Shown here piece after piece: positions 54,055 to 64,000 of a DNA stretch of 64,000 bases. Under the pieces are notes generated by a model. The model had not been told where the DNA came from. It did no database searches and worked only from the letters and a program-made list of their open reading frames with translations. Source of the DNA: Trichodelitschia bisporula (lineage: Eukaryota > Ascomycota > Dothideomycetes > Phaeotrichales > Phaeotrichaceae); the NCBI GenBank assembly GCA_010356995.1, contig ML996694.1, positions 2,819 to 66,818 of the forward strand, given 5' to 3'. The position numbers were made by a program, and so were the translations under genes. Each line of letters begins with the position of its first letter. The first letter of the stretch is position 1.

Positions 54055-57000
54055 ATGGAAGCTAGAAATCGGGCTTTTCAGTTCGTATGTTTTGCTCCGC
54101 GGCGTCAATTCTGCTAGCTAACACTCCGCAGCTCAAGCCGCCCTGCGTGCAACTCAGCCAGGCTGCGCTGCGCTTAATGGGCGGCACAGGATCAACCTCA
54201 GCCGTCACCAACGCTCTCCAACACGTCTCCACGGCCCTCAGCACCGTCGGTACGGACCCGAACATCCTCGACGCCAAACTCGCGGACTACGTCTTCTTCC
54301 CGCTCTCCCACGTCCTCAAGCAACTCGAAAAACTCCCGGTTCGCGCAAAGGAACTAACGCTGGAATGCATCCTCGCCCTCCTCCAGACGGCATGGAAGGC
54401 CGACATGCCCCCCGAACTAGGCTGCCAGCTCCTGATTCTGCTCTCGTTCCTCGCGGACCCGGGACCGGGGAAACCGCTGACTTCGTCTGAGGAACTCCAA
54501 GCGTTGACGTTCACGTGTATGGACGCCGTCTTCACCGCCCTATCCAGCAGCCCGAAATCCCGCGCCGCGCTCACCGCATCACCCAACCTCCCCCACCTAG
54601 GCAAATCCGTCTCGGTCCTCCTCGACGGCGCCGTCGATGGCGTCTCGCCCGCAATCCAACTCGCCGCCCTCTCCGCGCTGCACTCCTTCGCCACCGCCGT
54701 CCTCGACCCCGAAGCCCTCGCCCTCTCCTTCCTCCCGGGTATCATGTCCGCCCTAACCAAGATCCTAACCCAAGCCGCCAACGCGCGGCGCTCGATCCGC
54801 GTCCTCGCGTCCGCGCTCGACGTACTCACGGTCCTACTCCCGACCGTGCTCTCGGAAGCAGCGACCGCCAATCTCCCCGAAAAAGCAACAGCCACACGCC
54901 TCGACCGCGCCTGGCTCCGGGCTACATCCGCACAAGTCAACCTCGCGCTCGGCAACGTCGTCAAGCTCCGTCAGCACGACCGGGACACCGTACGATCCGC
55001 CCTATCCCGGCTCTGCCTCACCATAATCCAACAATGCCGCGCCTCACTCTCCGCCTCCATCCCCATGGTGCTCGAAACGCTAGTCACGCTCGCAGCCACC
55101 GACACAGATACGCAGCGCGCGCTAAGTGATTTACTAGGAGCTGACTACACGCTGGCGGAAATCCTCCGCGAGTTGCTGCGCGGGTGGATCGTGGCCCTGC
55201 CCCGCGTTATGCAGTCTACGGACGACGCGTCAAGGCATAGACGGATCCACCAACTCGAGCTCGCGCACCGGCTGCTCAGCGCGCAGGCCGTCGATCTTAC
55301 CCCTGTCGACGGCGTCCTGGCTGCGAATCTGAGGGACAGTGTGGTTAACGCCATACACCTCGGCAAAGGGGCCGGCGGTGTGGTTGAGTACCCCGACACC
55401 GGGCCGGGGATAATGGACGTCAGCACATCTGACGCCGTGACCTTTGCGCCCGTCCTCGCGCCACGGCCCGCGCAAGTCGCCACGCTGGACGAACTATCGC
55501 ACTTCCTAACGCATCTCAGCGCGGCAGATACGGGGCTGGCGGTGACGCGGGAGCTCATCCCCTCCCTCCCCATCAGCGCGGGTGAGGCGCAACTCGCATC
55601 CTTCTGGCTCAGCCTCACCATCTTACGCAAGTCATGCGAGTCCGCGCTCGCGGTGACGGACATGCTCGCGCTAGACGCGGGGTCTGACGATAGGGCTGAT
55701 CTGCTGGAGCAGATGTACTCGTTCTCGCTGGGCGTGCTTACGGCCCCGTCGGATGAGCTCGAGGGGCTGGATTGGCGCCTGCAGGCGCTATCCCTCGAAA
55801 CACTCGCGCTCCAAGCCAGTCAACAGGGGCAGGCGTTCCGCGCGGAGCTGATCGACGCGCTGTACCCCGTCCTGCACATCATGGGCGCGCCGCACCCGGC
55901 CCTGCGTGCGCACGCCGTGTCCACGCTCAACATTCTCGCTCGGTCCTGCGGGTACGCCAGCGCCGCGGAGCTGGTGATTGGGAATGTGGATTATTTGGTT
56001 AATGCGGTGGGGCTGCGGTTGAATATGTTCGATCTCACGCCTCAAGCGCCTAGGGTGTTGCTTATGATGGTTAGATTAGCGGGGCCGGGCGTGGTGAGGT
56101 ACCTTGGGGATGTCGTGGAGAGTGTGTTTGCGGCTTTGGAGGCGTTTCATGGGTATAAGGGACTGGTGGAGGGGTTGTTTGGGGCGCTGAGGGGGATTGT
56201 GGAGGTTGGGGTGAGGGAGCCGGCGCTTGCTATCACCGAAGGGGGAGAGGGAGCCCAGGACCAAGAGGGGGGATCAAAGCAAGAAGGTGGGCCGGCGAGC
56301 ATGGCGGTTGTTGCGGAGCGGTTTTGGGCTATAAGGCAAAGGAGGGAGGAGAGGGAGGCAAGGGTTGAGAACGTGGGACCATTTCCACAGCGCCCGTGGA
56401 AGGAGGAAAAGGAGCAGGATGCCATGGATACCGACGACCGCGACCTCAACGACATCAACAACGACGACGACGAAGCCACCTCCCCTCCCCCCCCTACCCC
56501 GGACGACGTCGAAACCCCCCCACCAGCCCCCCTCACCTTCGACATCCTCCTCCGCATCGCATCCCTAACCCAGCACTACCTCCCCTCCTCCTCCGCTCCC
56601 CTGCGCACCTCCCTCCTCTCACTCCTCACCACCGCCCTCCCCGCCCTCGCGAAACACGAAAACACGCTCCTCCCCGCGATTCACACCCTCTGGCCCGTTG
56701 TCCTGGCGCGCCTGGACGACGGGGAGGCGTATGTGGTTGCGGGGGCCATGGATGTTGTTGGCTTGATGTGCGTCCACGCTGGGGACTTCATGAGAAGCCG
56801 CATCGAAGAAAGCTGGGGGTTTATGAAGTCCTGCGTCCTGAAGCGGACGCGAATAGGCGTGCCGGGAGCTGGAGCCAGCACCACAGTCACGACATCAAGC
56901 GGATACACGTCAACACCTACCGCCCTCCTCACGGCATCCTTCACCACGCTCCTCACGCGGATAGCACGCTACGTCCCCGTCTCCGACATGCTCTTCGACG

Positions 57001-57248
57001 ACATCGTGGACCTCCTCGCTCCTACGCTTTCGCACAACCCCGACGCACGTGCCGCACTGGAAGCACGCAACGCGGACGCGGTCTGGCTGGCCGAACGCCA
57101 GTTCGCCATTTACAGGGAGAAGGAGAAGGCTCTTCTCGGTTCCCGTCTGGAAAGCGGAGCGGGAAGTGGTGGGGCGGTAGTGTCAAGCGGGTATCCGCAG
57201 CGGAAAGCTCTTGGCAAACAGGGGCTGCGGTTTGTGGGTGTGGTTTGA
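54055..57248 (+). CDS. TTI1: TELO2-interacting protein 1 (Tti1)
   Basis: This HEAT-repeat subunit of the Tel2-Tti1-Tti2 chaperone adaptor stabilises PIKK kinases such as TOR, ATM/Tel1 and ATR/Mec1. The product is about 1048 aa from exons 54055-54084 and 54132-57248. Exon 1 (MEARNRAFQF) is short; its GTATGT donor and the GCTAAC branch before the acceptor are both good matches, so the start is well supported. Typical N-terminal segments follow (LKPPCVQLSQAALRL, YVFFPLSHVLKQL). The rest is alpha-helical repeats with an acidic, low-complexity insertion around residues 760-800. A SIN1-type TORC2 gene lies 4 kb away, though no functional link follows from that distance. Confidence 0.88.
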
Positions 57249-57878
57249 TGCGGGGCTGCCAGTCGCTTTGCGGCGGGGGAAATGTGTGAGGCGAGGCGTG
57301 GGTTTGGGTGTTGGTTTGGGTGCGGGCGGGACGAGGCGACGGTTTGAACGGGCGGAATGTGGTTTGAGGCGGCTCGTATGCGCGTTTGTCGTCATCTCCC
57401 CGACTTTACCGCCTCATATTGTCTGAGTGTCGTTTGGCAGACGGAGTGAGACAGCAAACAGGCGCTTCCTTACCCTTGTGGGCGCCTTGGATTGCGACGG
57501 GGTCTGAGATGGGGTTTAAAGCGGTGCGGGAGGGATGGGGGACGGAGAGGGCGGTATTGATACAGTCGCTATCTCTCTCCCTCGCGCGGTTGCGGTGTTT
57601 CTCCTCGGGTGTTAATCTGTCCGCTCACGGAAGCATTGCATTTGCGGGGGCGCTGAAAACGGGTCTGCTTTGTCTAGTTCGTTCTTGGAGTCCTTTGTTG
57701 CGAGTCCTTCGCTCGGGAGCGCATATCGACGACACTCTTCCTCCTACCACACGACACCTGATTTCTTATACCTCACCAGCCGAAAGACTTTATACGCTCC
57801 GACGGCCAACCAGCACCCCTCACCAACCACCCAGAACACCTCATACCTTCACAACCCCTCGTCTCACCACTCCGCAAA
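57249..57878. other. Intergenic, leader of a small gene
   Basis: No gene seen. The right half (about 57720-57878) is CA/CT-rich, like a long fungal 5' leader. Confidence 0.45.
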
Positions 57879-58094
57879 ATGTGCTACCACCTCTACACCC
57901 ACTTCCTCGCCTGCCCGCACACACCCGCCTGCGTCGCGCTGCACACACATCAGTGCCTGAAAGTCGAGAACCCGATGCTTGTCCTTTTCTGTCCGCACTA
58001 CGTCACACAACGAGTCACGAAGAGGGAACCTTGTCCGGGGGCGGAGGGGACAGCCAGTGGAGGAATCGAGGGGGATATGTGGGGGAGTGGGTAG
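57879..58094 (+). CDS. Small Cys/His-rich protein
   Basis: The single frame of 71 aa starts MCYHLYTHFLACPHTPACVA. The first half has Cys at 2, 12, 18 and 26 with five or more His residues, and FCPHYV follows. Small fungal proteins starting MCxx...C.H and expected to bind zinc are common, and this resembles them, but I cannot name a family. The second half is Gly-rich and less protein-like, so the true end or a further exon is uncertain. The C/T-rich leader upstream supports real transcription. Confidence 0.45.
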   Translation: MCYHLYTHFLACPHTPACVALHTHQCLKVENPMLVLFCPHYVTQRVTKREPCPGAEGTASGGIEGDMWGSG

Positions 58095-58277
58095 GAAGCT
58101 GAAGGGGAAGGGAGAGAGGATGGGGGCAGGTGGACGGAGTTATGGAACATGGAAGCGGTGGTGGAGCATGGAGGTCGTGTCGGGTGTAGTTGTTGATGAC
58201 ATGCTTGCCTAGATTTACAAGAACCCTCATCGGGCATTATTCAGCCTCCCCCCTTCCCATCACCGTGACCCCCCAGG

Positions 58278-59081
58278 CTACCGTATAAACGGAATCCCTA
58301 CCCTCGTCCCCGCCCTATACCCCTCATACTCCTCAAAAAACTGCCCAAGCGCCCTCTCCTCCCCCTTAATCCTGCTATTAAAAAACCGCCACAGCACCAC
58401 GGTGTACAACACCAGACACCCCGCATTCCCACACACAACCTGCGTGCCCAGCGCCCACCAAAAGAACCCGAAGTAGGACGGGTGCCGCAGGATGCTGTAC
58501 ACGCCGTGCGTGACGAGCGCGTGGCCTTCGCGCCGCCGTGTTTGGACGCGGTGGTTGAAGTTTGGGCCTGCGGTTGCTATTGCTGCTGTGCGTAGGGTCT
58601 GGCCCAGCAGCACGAGGCCGAAGCCGAGTGTGATGACGGGGGCGGGCCAGCGCTGCCAGCTGGGATAGAAGATGCCGGTGAGGATGCACTCGATCATGGC
58701 GGCTGTGTGGGCGGCGGCGTAGGCGAGCCCGTTGGATGTCAGGAGGAAGGCGTCGATTTTGGCCATTTTCGGGCTCCAGCGGGCGTGGGCGTGGTATTCG
58801 AGGAAGTGGAATATGCAGAGGCAGGAGAGGAAGAAGGGGGGGCGCCAGAGGGGGGAGGTTGTAAGGGTTGCGGTTAGGAGGGCGGTGAGAGCGGAGGTTC
58901 CGAGGAGAGTGCCGAGGGCGAAGGAAAGAACGGAGGCCTTTGAGAGAGAATGGGAGCCATCGGGGAGGATGATTCGGAGGGGATTTGGTTGTTCGGGACG
59001 CCAGTGTTCGTGGTGTGACTGGGAGGGGGAGGTGGGCGGTGAGGGTGAGGGAGAGGCGGATGTTGATGGTGAGGTTGACAT
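58278..59081 (-). CDS. STE14: Protein-S-isoprenylcysteine O-methyltransferase
   Basis: This multi-spanning endoplasmic reticulum enzyme methylates the C-terminal prenylcysteine of Ras, Rho and mating-pheromone proteins. The single-exon product of 267 aa has a Ser/Pro-rich N-terminus, then paired hydrophobic helices (about residues 50-90), FHFLEYHAHARW, GPNFNHRVQTRRREGHALV, the catalytic signature THGVYSILRHPSYFGFF, and a C-terminal IKGEERALGQFFEEYEGYR with the conserved acidic pair. The order and length fit the ICMT/Ste14 family. In basidiomycetes the enzyme is needed for lipopeptide pheromone maturation. The exact start is uncertain because the N-terminal 40 residues are low-complexity. Confidence 0.93.
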   Translation of the reverse strand: MSTSPSTSASPSPSPPTSPSQSHHEHWRPEQPNPLRIILPDGSHSLSKASVLSFALGTLLGTSALTALLTATLTTSPLWRPPFFLSCLCIFHFLEYHAHARWSPKMAKIDAFLLTSNGLAYAAAHTAAMIECILTGIFYPSWQRWPAPVITLGFGLVLLGQTLRTAAIATAGPNFNHRVQTRRREGHALVTHGVYSILRHPSYFGFFWWALGTQVVCGNAGCLVLYTVVLWRFFNSRIKGEERALGQFFEEYEGYRAGTRVGIPFIR

Positions 59082-59831
59082 CGCAGCGTGCGTCTGCGTG
59101 GTTCAATGGCGGGGAAGGGATGCTGAAGCGGTGTGCATGACAGCGTGGTATGTGTTCGTGATGGCGATCGGTCGCGATGTTCTTTGACGTGGAGTTGCGG
59201 ATGCAAGAGGCAGGTCGGTGGGGCAGAGCCGCAAACGGCGACGCGACGCGCATGAGTCTTGGCGCCGGGTGCTCCCGATCGGGGGTGCGGTCGGGCCGAG
59301 TGGAACGAGGGCCGGCAGTTTGGCAGTGCCGGGTAGATGCAAGACAAGGGAGGTTGTGTGTCCGAGGAAGAGCAGCGGAACATCGCACGGCAGCTACAGA
59401 GTGGATTCGGTACAGAGGCACACAAAGGACCTCGGTTTGACCTGCGAGGCGAACGCGGGAGGTCTAGCGGACCAGTGAAGCTGGAGCCATATCCTAGGCC
59501 AAAATCATACTACAGGACCACCAAGACATCGATTCTCGAAGCTGATAACGCTCGGGACGATGACTTGAGATGATGGAGAAGGGGGGTGGAGAGGAGTCGG
59601 AGCCGTTGTGAAATCGTCAGGCTAGTTGGGACTGACTGCTGTGCACGAGAGGACATGGAGGAATCGCAACAATATTCAGCATCTCGTTGAAACACGCAAC
59701 AGCGCAAAAATTACACGATACCTTGCGCCAGTCGCAAGACCAATTCCAACCCTTTGATTCCTTCTATTGGTATAACCATGACCTGAAACCAGAGCACCTC
59801 GCCAGCTATGCAAACATCCCATTAACACCTC
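59082..59831. other. Intergenic, ICMT promoter and PRCC-like 3' flank
   Basis: No gene is supported. Short frames here lack family resemblance. Confidence 0.5.
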
Positions 59832-60902
59832 TCACCATCCATATCTTGCCCCAGCCTCGCGCTGATTCCTCTTCCCCTGTGCAAAATGCTCCTCCAAAGC
59901 CTCCTTCTGCGCCGTGGCCTGGTTGAGTAGCTGTTTGAGGCTGTGTTTGCCCGGGGCGATGGTGCGGACGGGGTTGTGCACGGCAGTCTCGCCCCGCGCC
60001 CGCAGCTCCTCGTTCGCCTCGTACTCGGCATCTGTGTTGAATTTGCCGATGTTGACCCCGGACAGATCGAGACCGCCGGCTTTGCCTGCCTTCCGCCCAA
60101 ATATGCGCTTCATTTCGGCTTGGGAGAGGTTGAGATCGCTGACTTCGAGCCCCGAGGGTGCAGCTTTTTGTGCGGGCTGCTCCGGCCACGACGTTTCTTC
60201 CTGGTACTCATTTGCATTATCCTCCTCCGGTTCCAGCAGGACGGGCTTGTATGCTTCGGTTGGCGCCGCCTTCGTCTCCACTATCTCCTCTGTTGTTATC
60301 GAAAAGAGAGACACCTTTGGTTTGGTGGGTTTGGCCGGCAGTGCTTGCGAAGGCGCGGTCGATGCCGATGCATTTGATGCCTTTGACGCCTCGGCAGCAG
60401 CGGCGCTGCTTGGATGTGGTCGCTTCTTCTGAGCTCTCCTCGCGACCGAAAGTGGCTTGAAGACGGTGGCCTTGCCGACGATCTTGACGCTGTCTCCTGG
60501 ATTCATTGGCTCCACCTTTGCTGTCGCTGCTCCGGTAGCTGTTGTACTAGCCTCTTCTGCAGTGTGATCACTCGCGGGTGCCTCTCTGCTAAACGCAGGA
60601 GCAGCACCTGTCTTAAGATTCACACCCGTGCCCATCCCCTTCAGTGCCCGCTTTGGCGCAGGCAAAAAGGCATTGATGTTGAGCGCGCCACCTGTGCGCG
60701 GCTTCTTCGCCGGAGGCGCATCTTTGTCTATGTCGTCCGTGGAGCTCGCGAGCGAGGATAGGTTGACGCGAACTTTGTGGGTTGAAGGATCGATGAGCTT
60801 GCGGGCGGCGGGCTTTGCGGGTTCGGGAGGCGCGGGCTTTTGGACGGGAGTTTCGTTGTCAGAGTCCTCTGAGTCGGAGTAGGCTACCAGAAGGCTATTC
60901 AT
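59832..60902 (-). CDS. PRCC-like nuclear protein
   Basis: The single-exon product of 356 aa matches the pattern of the PRCC (mitotic-checkpoint regulator, MAD2B-interacting) family. It has a start MNSLLVAYSDSEDSD, a long Ala/Pro/Lys-rich disordered middle and a conserved C-terminal part with AEMKRIFGRKAGK, then GKHSLKQLLNQATAQKEALE and a basic end KRNQREAGARYGW. Human PRCC associates with splicing factors and MAD2B; the fungal role is not established. Basic patches (AKKPR, RRAQKKRP) suggest nuclear entry. The start at 60902 was preferred to an in-frame ATG at 61019 because it begins with the family motif. It is head-to-head with the SIN1 gene. Confidence 0.82.
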   Translation of the reverse strand: MNSLLVAYSDSEDSDNETPVQKPAPPEPAKPAARKLIDPSTHKVRVNLSSLASSTDDIDKDAPPAKKPRTGGALNINAFLPAPKRALKGMGTGVNLKTGAAPAFSREAPASDHTAEEASTTATGAATAKVEPMNPGDSVKIVGKATVFKPLSVARRAQKKRPHPSSAAAAEASKASNASASTAPSQALPAKPTKPKVSLFSITTEEIVETKAAPTEAYKPVLLEPEEDNANEYQEETSWPEQPAQKAAPSGLEVSDLNLSQAEMKRIFGRKAGKAGGLDLSGVNIGKFNTDAEYEANEELRARGETAVHNPVRTIAPGKHSLKQLLNQATAQKEALEEHFAQGKRNQREAGARYGW

Positions 60903-61217
60903 GGTGAAATGAGGGAGACGCGTAAGTTGGATGGTGGTTTTGGAGGAGTTGGATAAATGATGCTCTGGAAGTGGCAAGCCGCGTCGCAGAATCCAGGCCC
61001 AGTGACCCGCTCCCCGCACCCGCGACTTTCGGCCAACAACCCTCAGCGGCTGCTCGCTGAGACGTAAGGCCCGACATCACCACCTCTCGAAATGCCTCAA
61101 CTGCACCATTAACCTAGGTTAGCCTGCAGCATAACTCCGTTCTTTATCCCAGCAGCGGGCCTGTTACTTCCTGCGGTTACCTTTGTCGCAGGAGTTGTTA
61201 TCTGCCATGAACTCATC
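60903..61217. promoter_or_regulatory. 315-bp head-to-head promoter of PRCC-like and SIN1 genes
   Basis: No gene seen. It must serve both divergent genes. No recognised regulatory motif was found. Confidence 0.4.
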
Positions 61218-63763
61218 ATGTCTCTCTTAGAACGAGAGGAGTACGTTTGGCCTCCAGTTGCATGTCTCGTCTAACTGTCCCCAGCTTCGTCCTCTACCAC
61301 CTTAGAACTTCCTACCTCTCGATGATCAAAGATGGCGTCGGAGACCGCCTTATTCATGTTGACGCTTCGGTCCTGAACGATCCAGCGTTCCGAGCAGCCG
61401 GCTGGTTCGCCAACCCATCCGATATCCGCCGTACTTACTCCCCGCCCATCCCCACTGCCGTCACTGCAGAGTATTTCCAAGCACCCCGAAATGTGAACCT
61501 CGTCGACCCCGGGTTTGGCGATGATGAAGAGGAGGGCGGCATGATCACCGGTGCCGGGCCCAGCGCCGACACAGTTGGTCCCGGGATGCAGACGCGCAGG
61601 AAGCGTCGTAAGGAGACACAACCGGAAGAAGAGGATAGCAGCGATCTCAGTGAAGAAAGCGATGAGGAGGGCGAAGGAACTCAGAGGTAGGCAGTTTCTG
61701 CCACTCGCAATCCCAGCTTACCCCGCAGGCCTGGGAACCAGATCAAGTTCCAGAAAATGCCTCTCCGTACGCGCGCTGGCTCGTCACCCATCCGCAGCAG
61801 CAATCTCCTTGATGGGCCCTCGGTGTTGGTCACATCTCCCTCGCACCCAGCCGATGGCAGCCGGTTGAGGCGGGGCTCTCTTGGTGCGGTAGAAGTCGTC
61901 AAGGAGCGTGCCCGTCGTGACACCACGACTAGCAGTGAAATGTCGTCGGAGAACGAGCTGGACCCCTCTGTCTTCCAGCGGAAGCAGGTAAATCCCCTTC
62001 GAGCAGCCAAGGCCGGTCGCTTGCTTGCGGAGCGCATCCAGGAGGATGACCGTGAAGACTTGCACGATATGGATCCGGGCGAGGAATCCGACAGCACTCT
62101 GTCCTCAGGCTTTGACGGCTCAGAAGACAGCGAGTCGATTCTGGACGCTGTCGACTCCGGCCCACTCACGTCACTACCGTCGCGCCCCTCTGGGGAGACG
62201 GCAATGGCCAAGTTGACGACTTCGTCGCCCAAAAGGTCAAGGCAGGGTCCCTCCGTGCTTCAAGCACTGCCCCCACCTCGGCCCATCAGCGTCATGGCAC
62301 CAGTCAGCGCCTTGACTTTGGCTTTGAAAGCCAAGGATAAGAAGCCGGATGTCCCCTTCGAGAGGTTTGCCATTCTGAGTGGAAAAGGCGACCCCAATCC
62401 CATCTACATCAAGGTCTTCGCCCCATTTGCAAAGCCCACTCGATCCTATGAAGTTCTGCTGCGCCGGTCGCCCGACTCAGGCGGTGCAGTCTCAGTCGCC
62501 GAAGCCATTGGTTTGGCACTATGGCGGTATTTCGAGGAAAAAATCGAGCCTCCGATTCCCAACGATAAGTTCAACGTCAACCGATGGAACTTCCGCATGG
62601 TCGAAGACGACGAAGTGGATTACGACTTTCCAGCTCTCAGTCGCGTCCGCCCGATGGCCGACTTCACTTCCAACAACAACAACCCTCGGCTGCGAGGCCG
62701 CTCGCGGGACAAGCCGTGGGACGAGTTTGCGTTGGTCGAAGCCAATGATAGCGAGTTCCGCGACAACCAAACTGCTACTCCGCAATACGCCGGAGACACG
62801 ACTGCGGTAAGACGCGTCTCTTCACCTCCTCCAACGCTATCGAAAACTCCCGTGCCACAGGCACCCGCGTCCGTTGCCTCCGTCGTGCCCGTCTTGCCCA
62901 GGAATCCCATCATTGGCCCCACATTCTCGGTAGCTGCATTCCGTAGCCCAGCTGCACCACTCCTCGATGCGCCTGTTGCTCCCGTATCCCATGCGACTCC
63001 CCGCATGGGGCCGCCGAAAACTCTCACTGTCCACTTCACGGACAATAACTTTGTCTCTATAAAGACTCAAGTCGAAGTCACTACCGACACGTATATTGCC
63101 GAGGTGTTTGACCAGGTCTGCAAGCGTCTCAAAGTGGATATGGCCGCCCACGTACTCAAAGTTTCAAATTCCGCAACTGTTGCGCCTTCAGACCGCACGG
63201 TTGAAGCGCTAGGCGACCGCTCGGAGCTGGACCTCGTGCGGCGGAGGTTTATCGGAGACGGCAATTTCGGTCTGAGCGGTTCGCCGGGCAGCAGCAGCCC
63301 GAATGCGCCTCTGCTCATCGCTCCTGGTGGGACGCCAAAGAAAGGCAAGAAAGTCGGCACTCACCCGCTCGCTCAAAGGAATGACGCCCTCATGCTTTTC
63401 GGGAGCAACTCGACATATAAGCGCTACTACGTGGTGCAAAAGAAGCAGATGTCTTTCTCGTCTTCGACGGCAAAGATCATGGCTCTGGAGGGCGAGTATA
63501 TGCACGTCATGCCAACGTCGTCTGAGCACCATCCGACCGCGACCAAGTTCTTCGAGACGCCGGGCAAGGTCATGACGGTTCACTTCAGCAGTGTTATTGG
63601 CACCAAAGTCTCTCGACGTCATCCGCGCATGTTCCGGGTAGTTGTCTATCGGGAGCGCGAGCAGAAACGCTACGACTTTGAGACGCAGACTTCGGATGAA
63701 GCTCAGGAAATCGTCAGTGAGATCAAAAAGGGTGTCGCGCGGTTCCATGAGGGCGCGGCTTAG
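61218..63763 (+). CDS. SIN1/Avo1-type TORC2 subunit
   Basis: This scaffold subunit of TOR complex 2 recruits AGC-kinase substrates and membranes. The product is about 819 aa from exons 61218-61240, 61285-61686 and 61729-63763. The introns are 44 and 42 nt. The tiny first exon (MSLLERED across the splice) continues into FVLYHLRTSYLSMIKDGVGD. After exon 2 the family block FQKMPLRTRAGSSPI follows. The CRIM domain is at about 350-470 (DVPFERFAILSGKG, GLALWRYFEEKIEPPI, ALVEAND). A Ras-binding-like domain lies at about 570-645 and a PH domain at about 703-815 (YKRYYVVQKKQMSF). Between them is a Ser/Pro-rich linker. The domain order is the complete SIN1 layout. Confidence 0.94.
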
Positions 63764-64000
63764 GCGTGGGATGGGTCTGGGAGGGAATGAGGGCGTTTCG
63801 GATGAAATAAGGATGGCCGGATGGGATTCTTTCGCGGGCAGGCGGGGCGTAGGATACTGCTTCCTGATATAAAATGCAATGTTTGCGCTTCCACGCCATA
63901 CTGGCTTGTCCCTGACGTGCTCTGATCTCTTTGTGCCCATCCCGCCCCCATACCGTAGGGCTGACACTCGGACCGGTCCGCCGGACTAACGTTTATCCCG
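63764..64000. other. 3' flank of the SIN1 gene
   Basis: No gene start is visible before the end of the window. Confidence 0.5.

Noticed and set aside
54287-54964. Minus-strand frame of 225 codons inside TTI1
   Set aside because: Shadow of the TTI1 coding strand; no domain.
58378-59421. Minus-strand frame of 347 codons overlapping the ICMT gene
   Set aside because: It is Pro/His/Arg-rich and offset from the clear methyltransferase frame.
59687-59926. Plus-strand 79-codon frame at the end of the PRCC-like gene
   Set aside because: It overlaps the conserved PRCC C-terminus in antisense and has no family resemblance.

Overview
The window is nuclear DNA of a GC-rich basidiomycete yeast, most likely a tremellomycete of the Trichosporonales type. 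The evidence is short introns (about 40-80 nt) with GTRNGT donors and CTAAC-like branch sites, tightly packed genes on both strands, and a fungal housekeeping set: mRNA capping enzyme, squalene epoxidase, PDS5, TTI1, a SIN1-type TORC2 subunit and an isoprenylcysteine methyltransferase. The genus is inferred, not proven.

Region 1 (1-6.9 kb) is decayed DNA. It holds a broken ABHD12-like hydrolase and a small copia-type LTR fossil whose gag remnant is present as two inverted arms. Region 2 (6.97-24.4 kb) is a probable nitrogen-scavenging cluster: NCS1 permease, amidase, PuuE-type amidohydrolase, flavin-reductase-like FMN protein, second NCS1 permease and alpha/beta hydrolase. Each gene or divergent pair has several GATA-factor motifs in its promoter. 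It is interrupted at 9-15.4 kb by a gene-poor stretch with retropepsin remnants, an uncharacterised duplicated gene and tandem repeats. Together the genes could import a ring compound of the nucleobase, hydantoin or ureide type and open it hydrolytically.

Region 3 (24.6-29.1 kb) is housekeeping: capping enzyme, ERG1 with a sterol-regulatory-element-like site upstream, and a dimeric alpha/beta-barrel protein. Region 4 (29.1-32.2 kb) is a graveyard of HNH-nuclease-like, gypsy-integrase and patatin fragments.

Region 5 (32.2-45.6 kb) is a second catabolic cluster: Old Yellow Enzyme, Zn2Cys6 regulator, AtuA-like DUF1446 protein, medium-chain reductase, luciferase-like FMN monooxygenase and 14-TM MFS transporter. 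A terpenoid- or enone-type substrate is plausible. Candidate dimer sites for the cluster regulator lie in its promoters.

Region 6 (46.6-64 kb) is mostly essential genes (PDS5, D-amino-acid oxidase, maltose-type acetyltransferase, TTI1, a small Cys/His protein, ICMT, PRCC-like, SIN1). A 52-nt nearly pure C tract sits inside the first intron of the D-amino-acid oxidase. No rRNA, convincing tRNA or CRISPR was seen. All splice sites were placed by reading donor and acceptor consensus and by frame and family fit.
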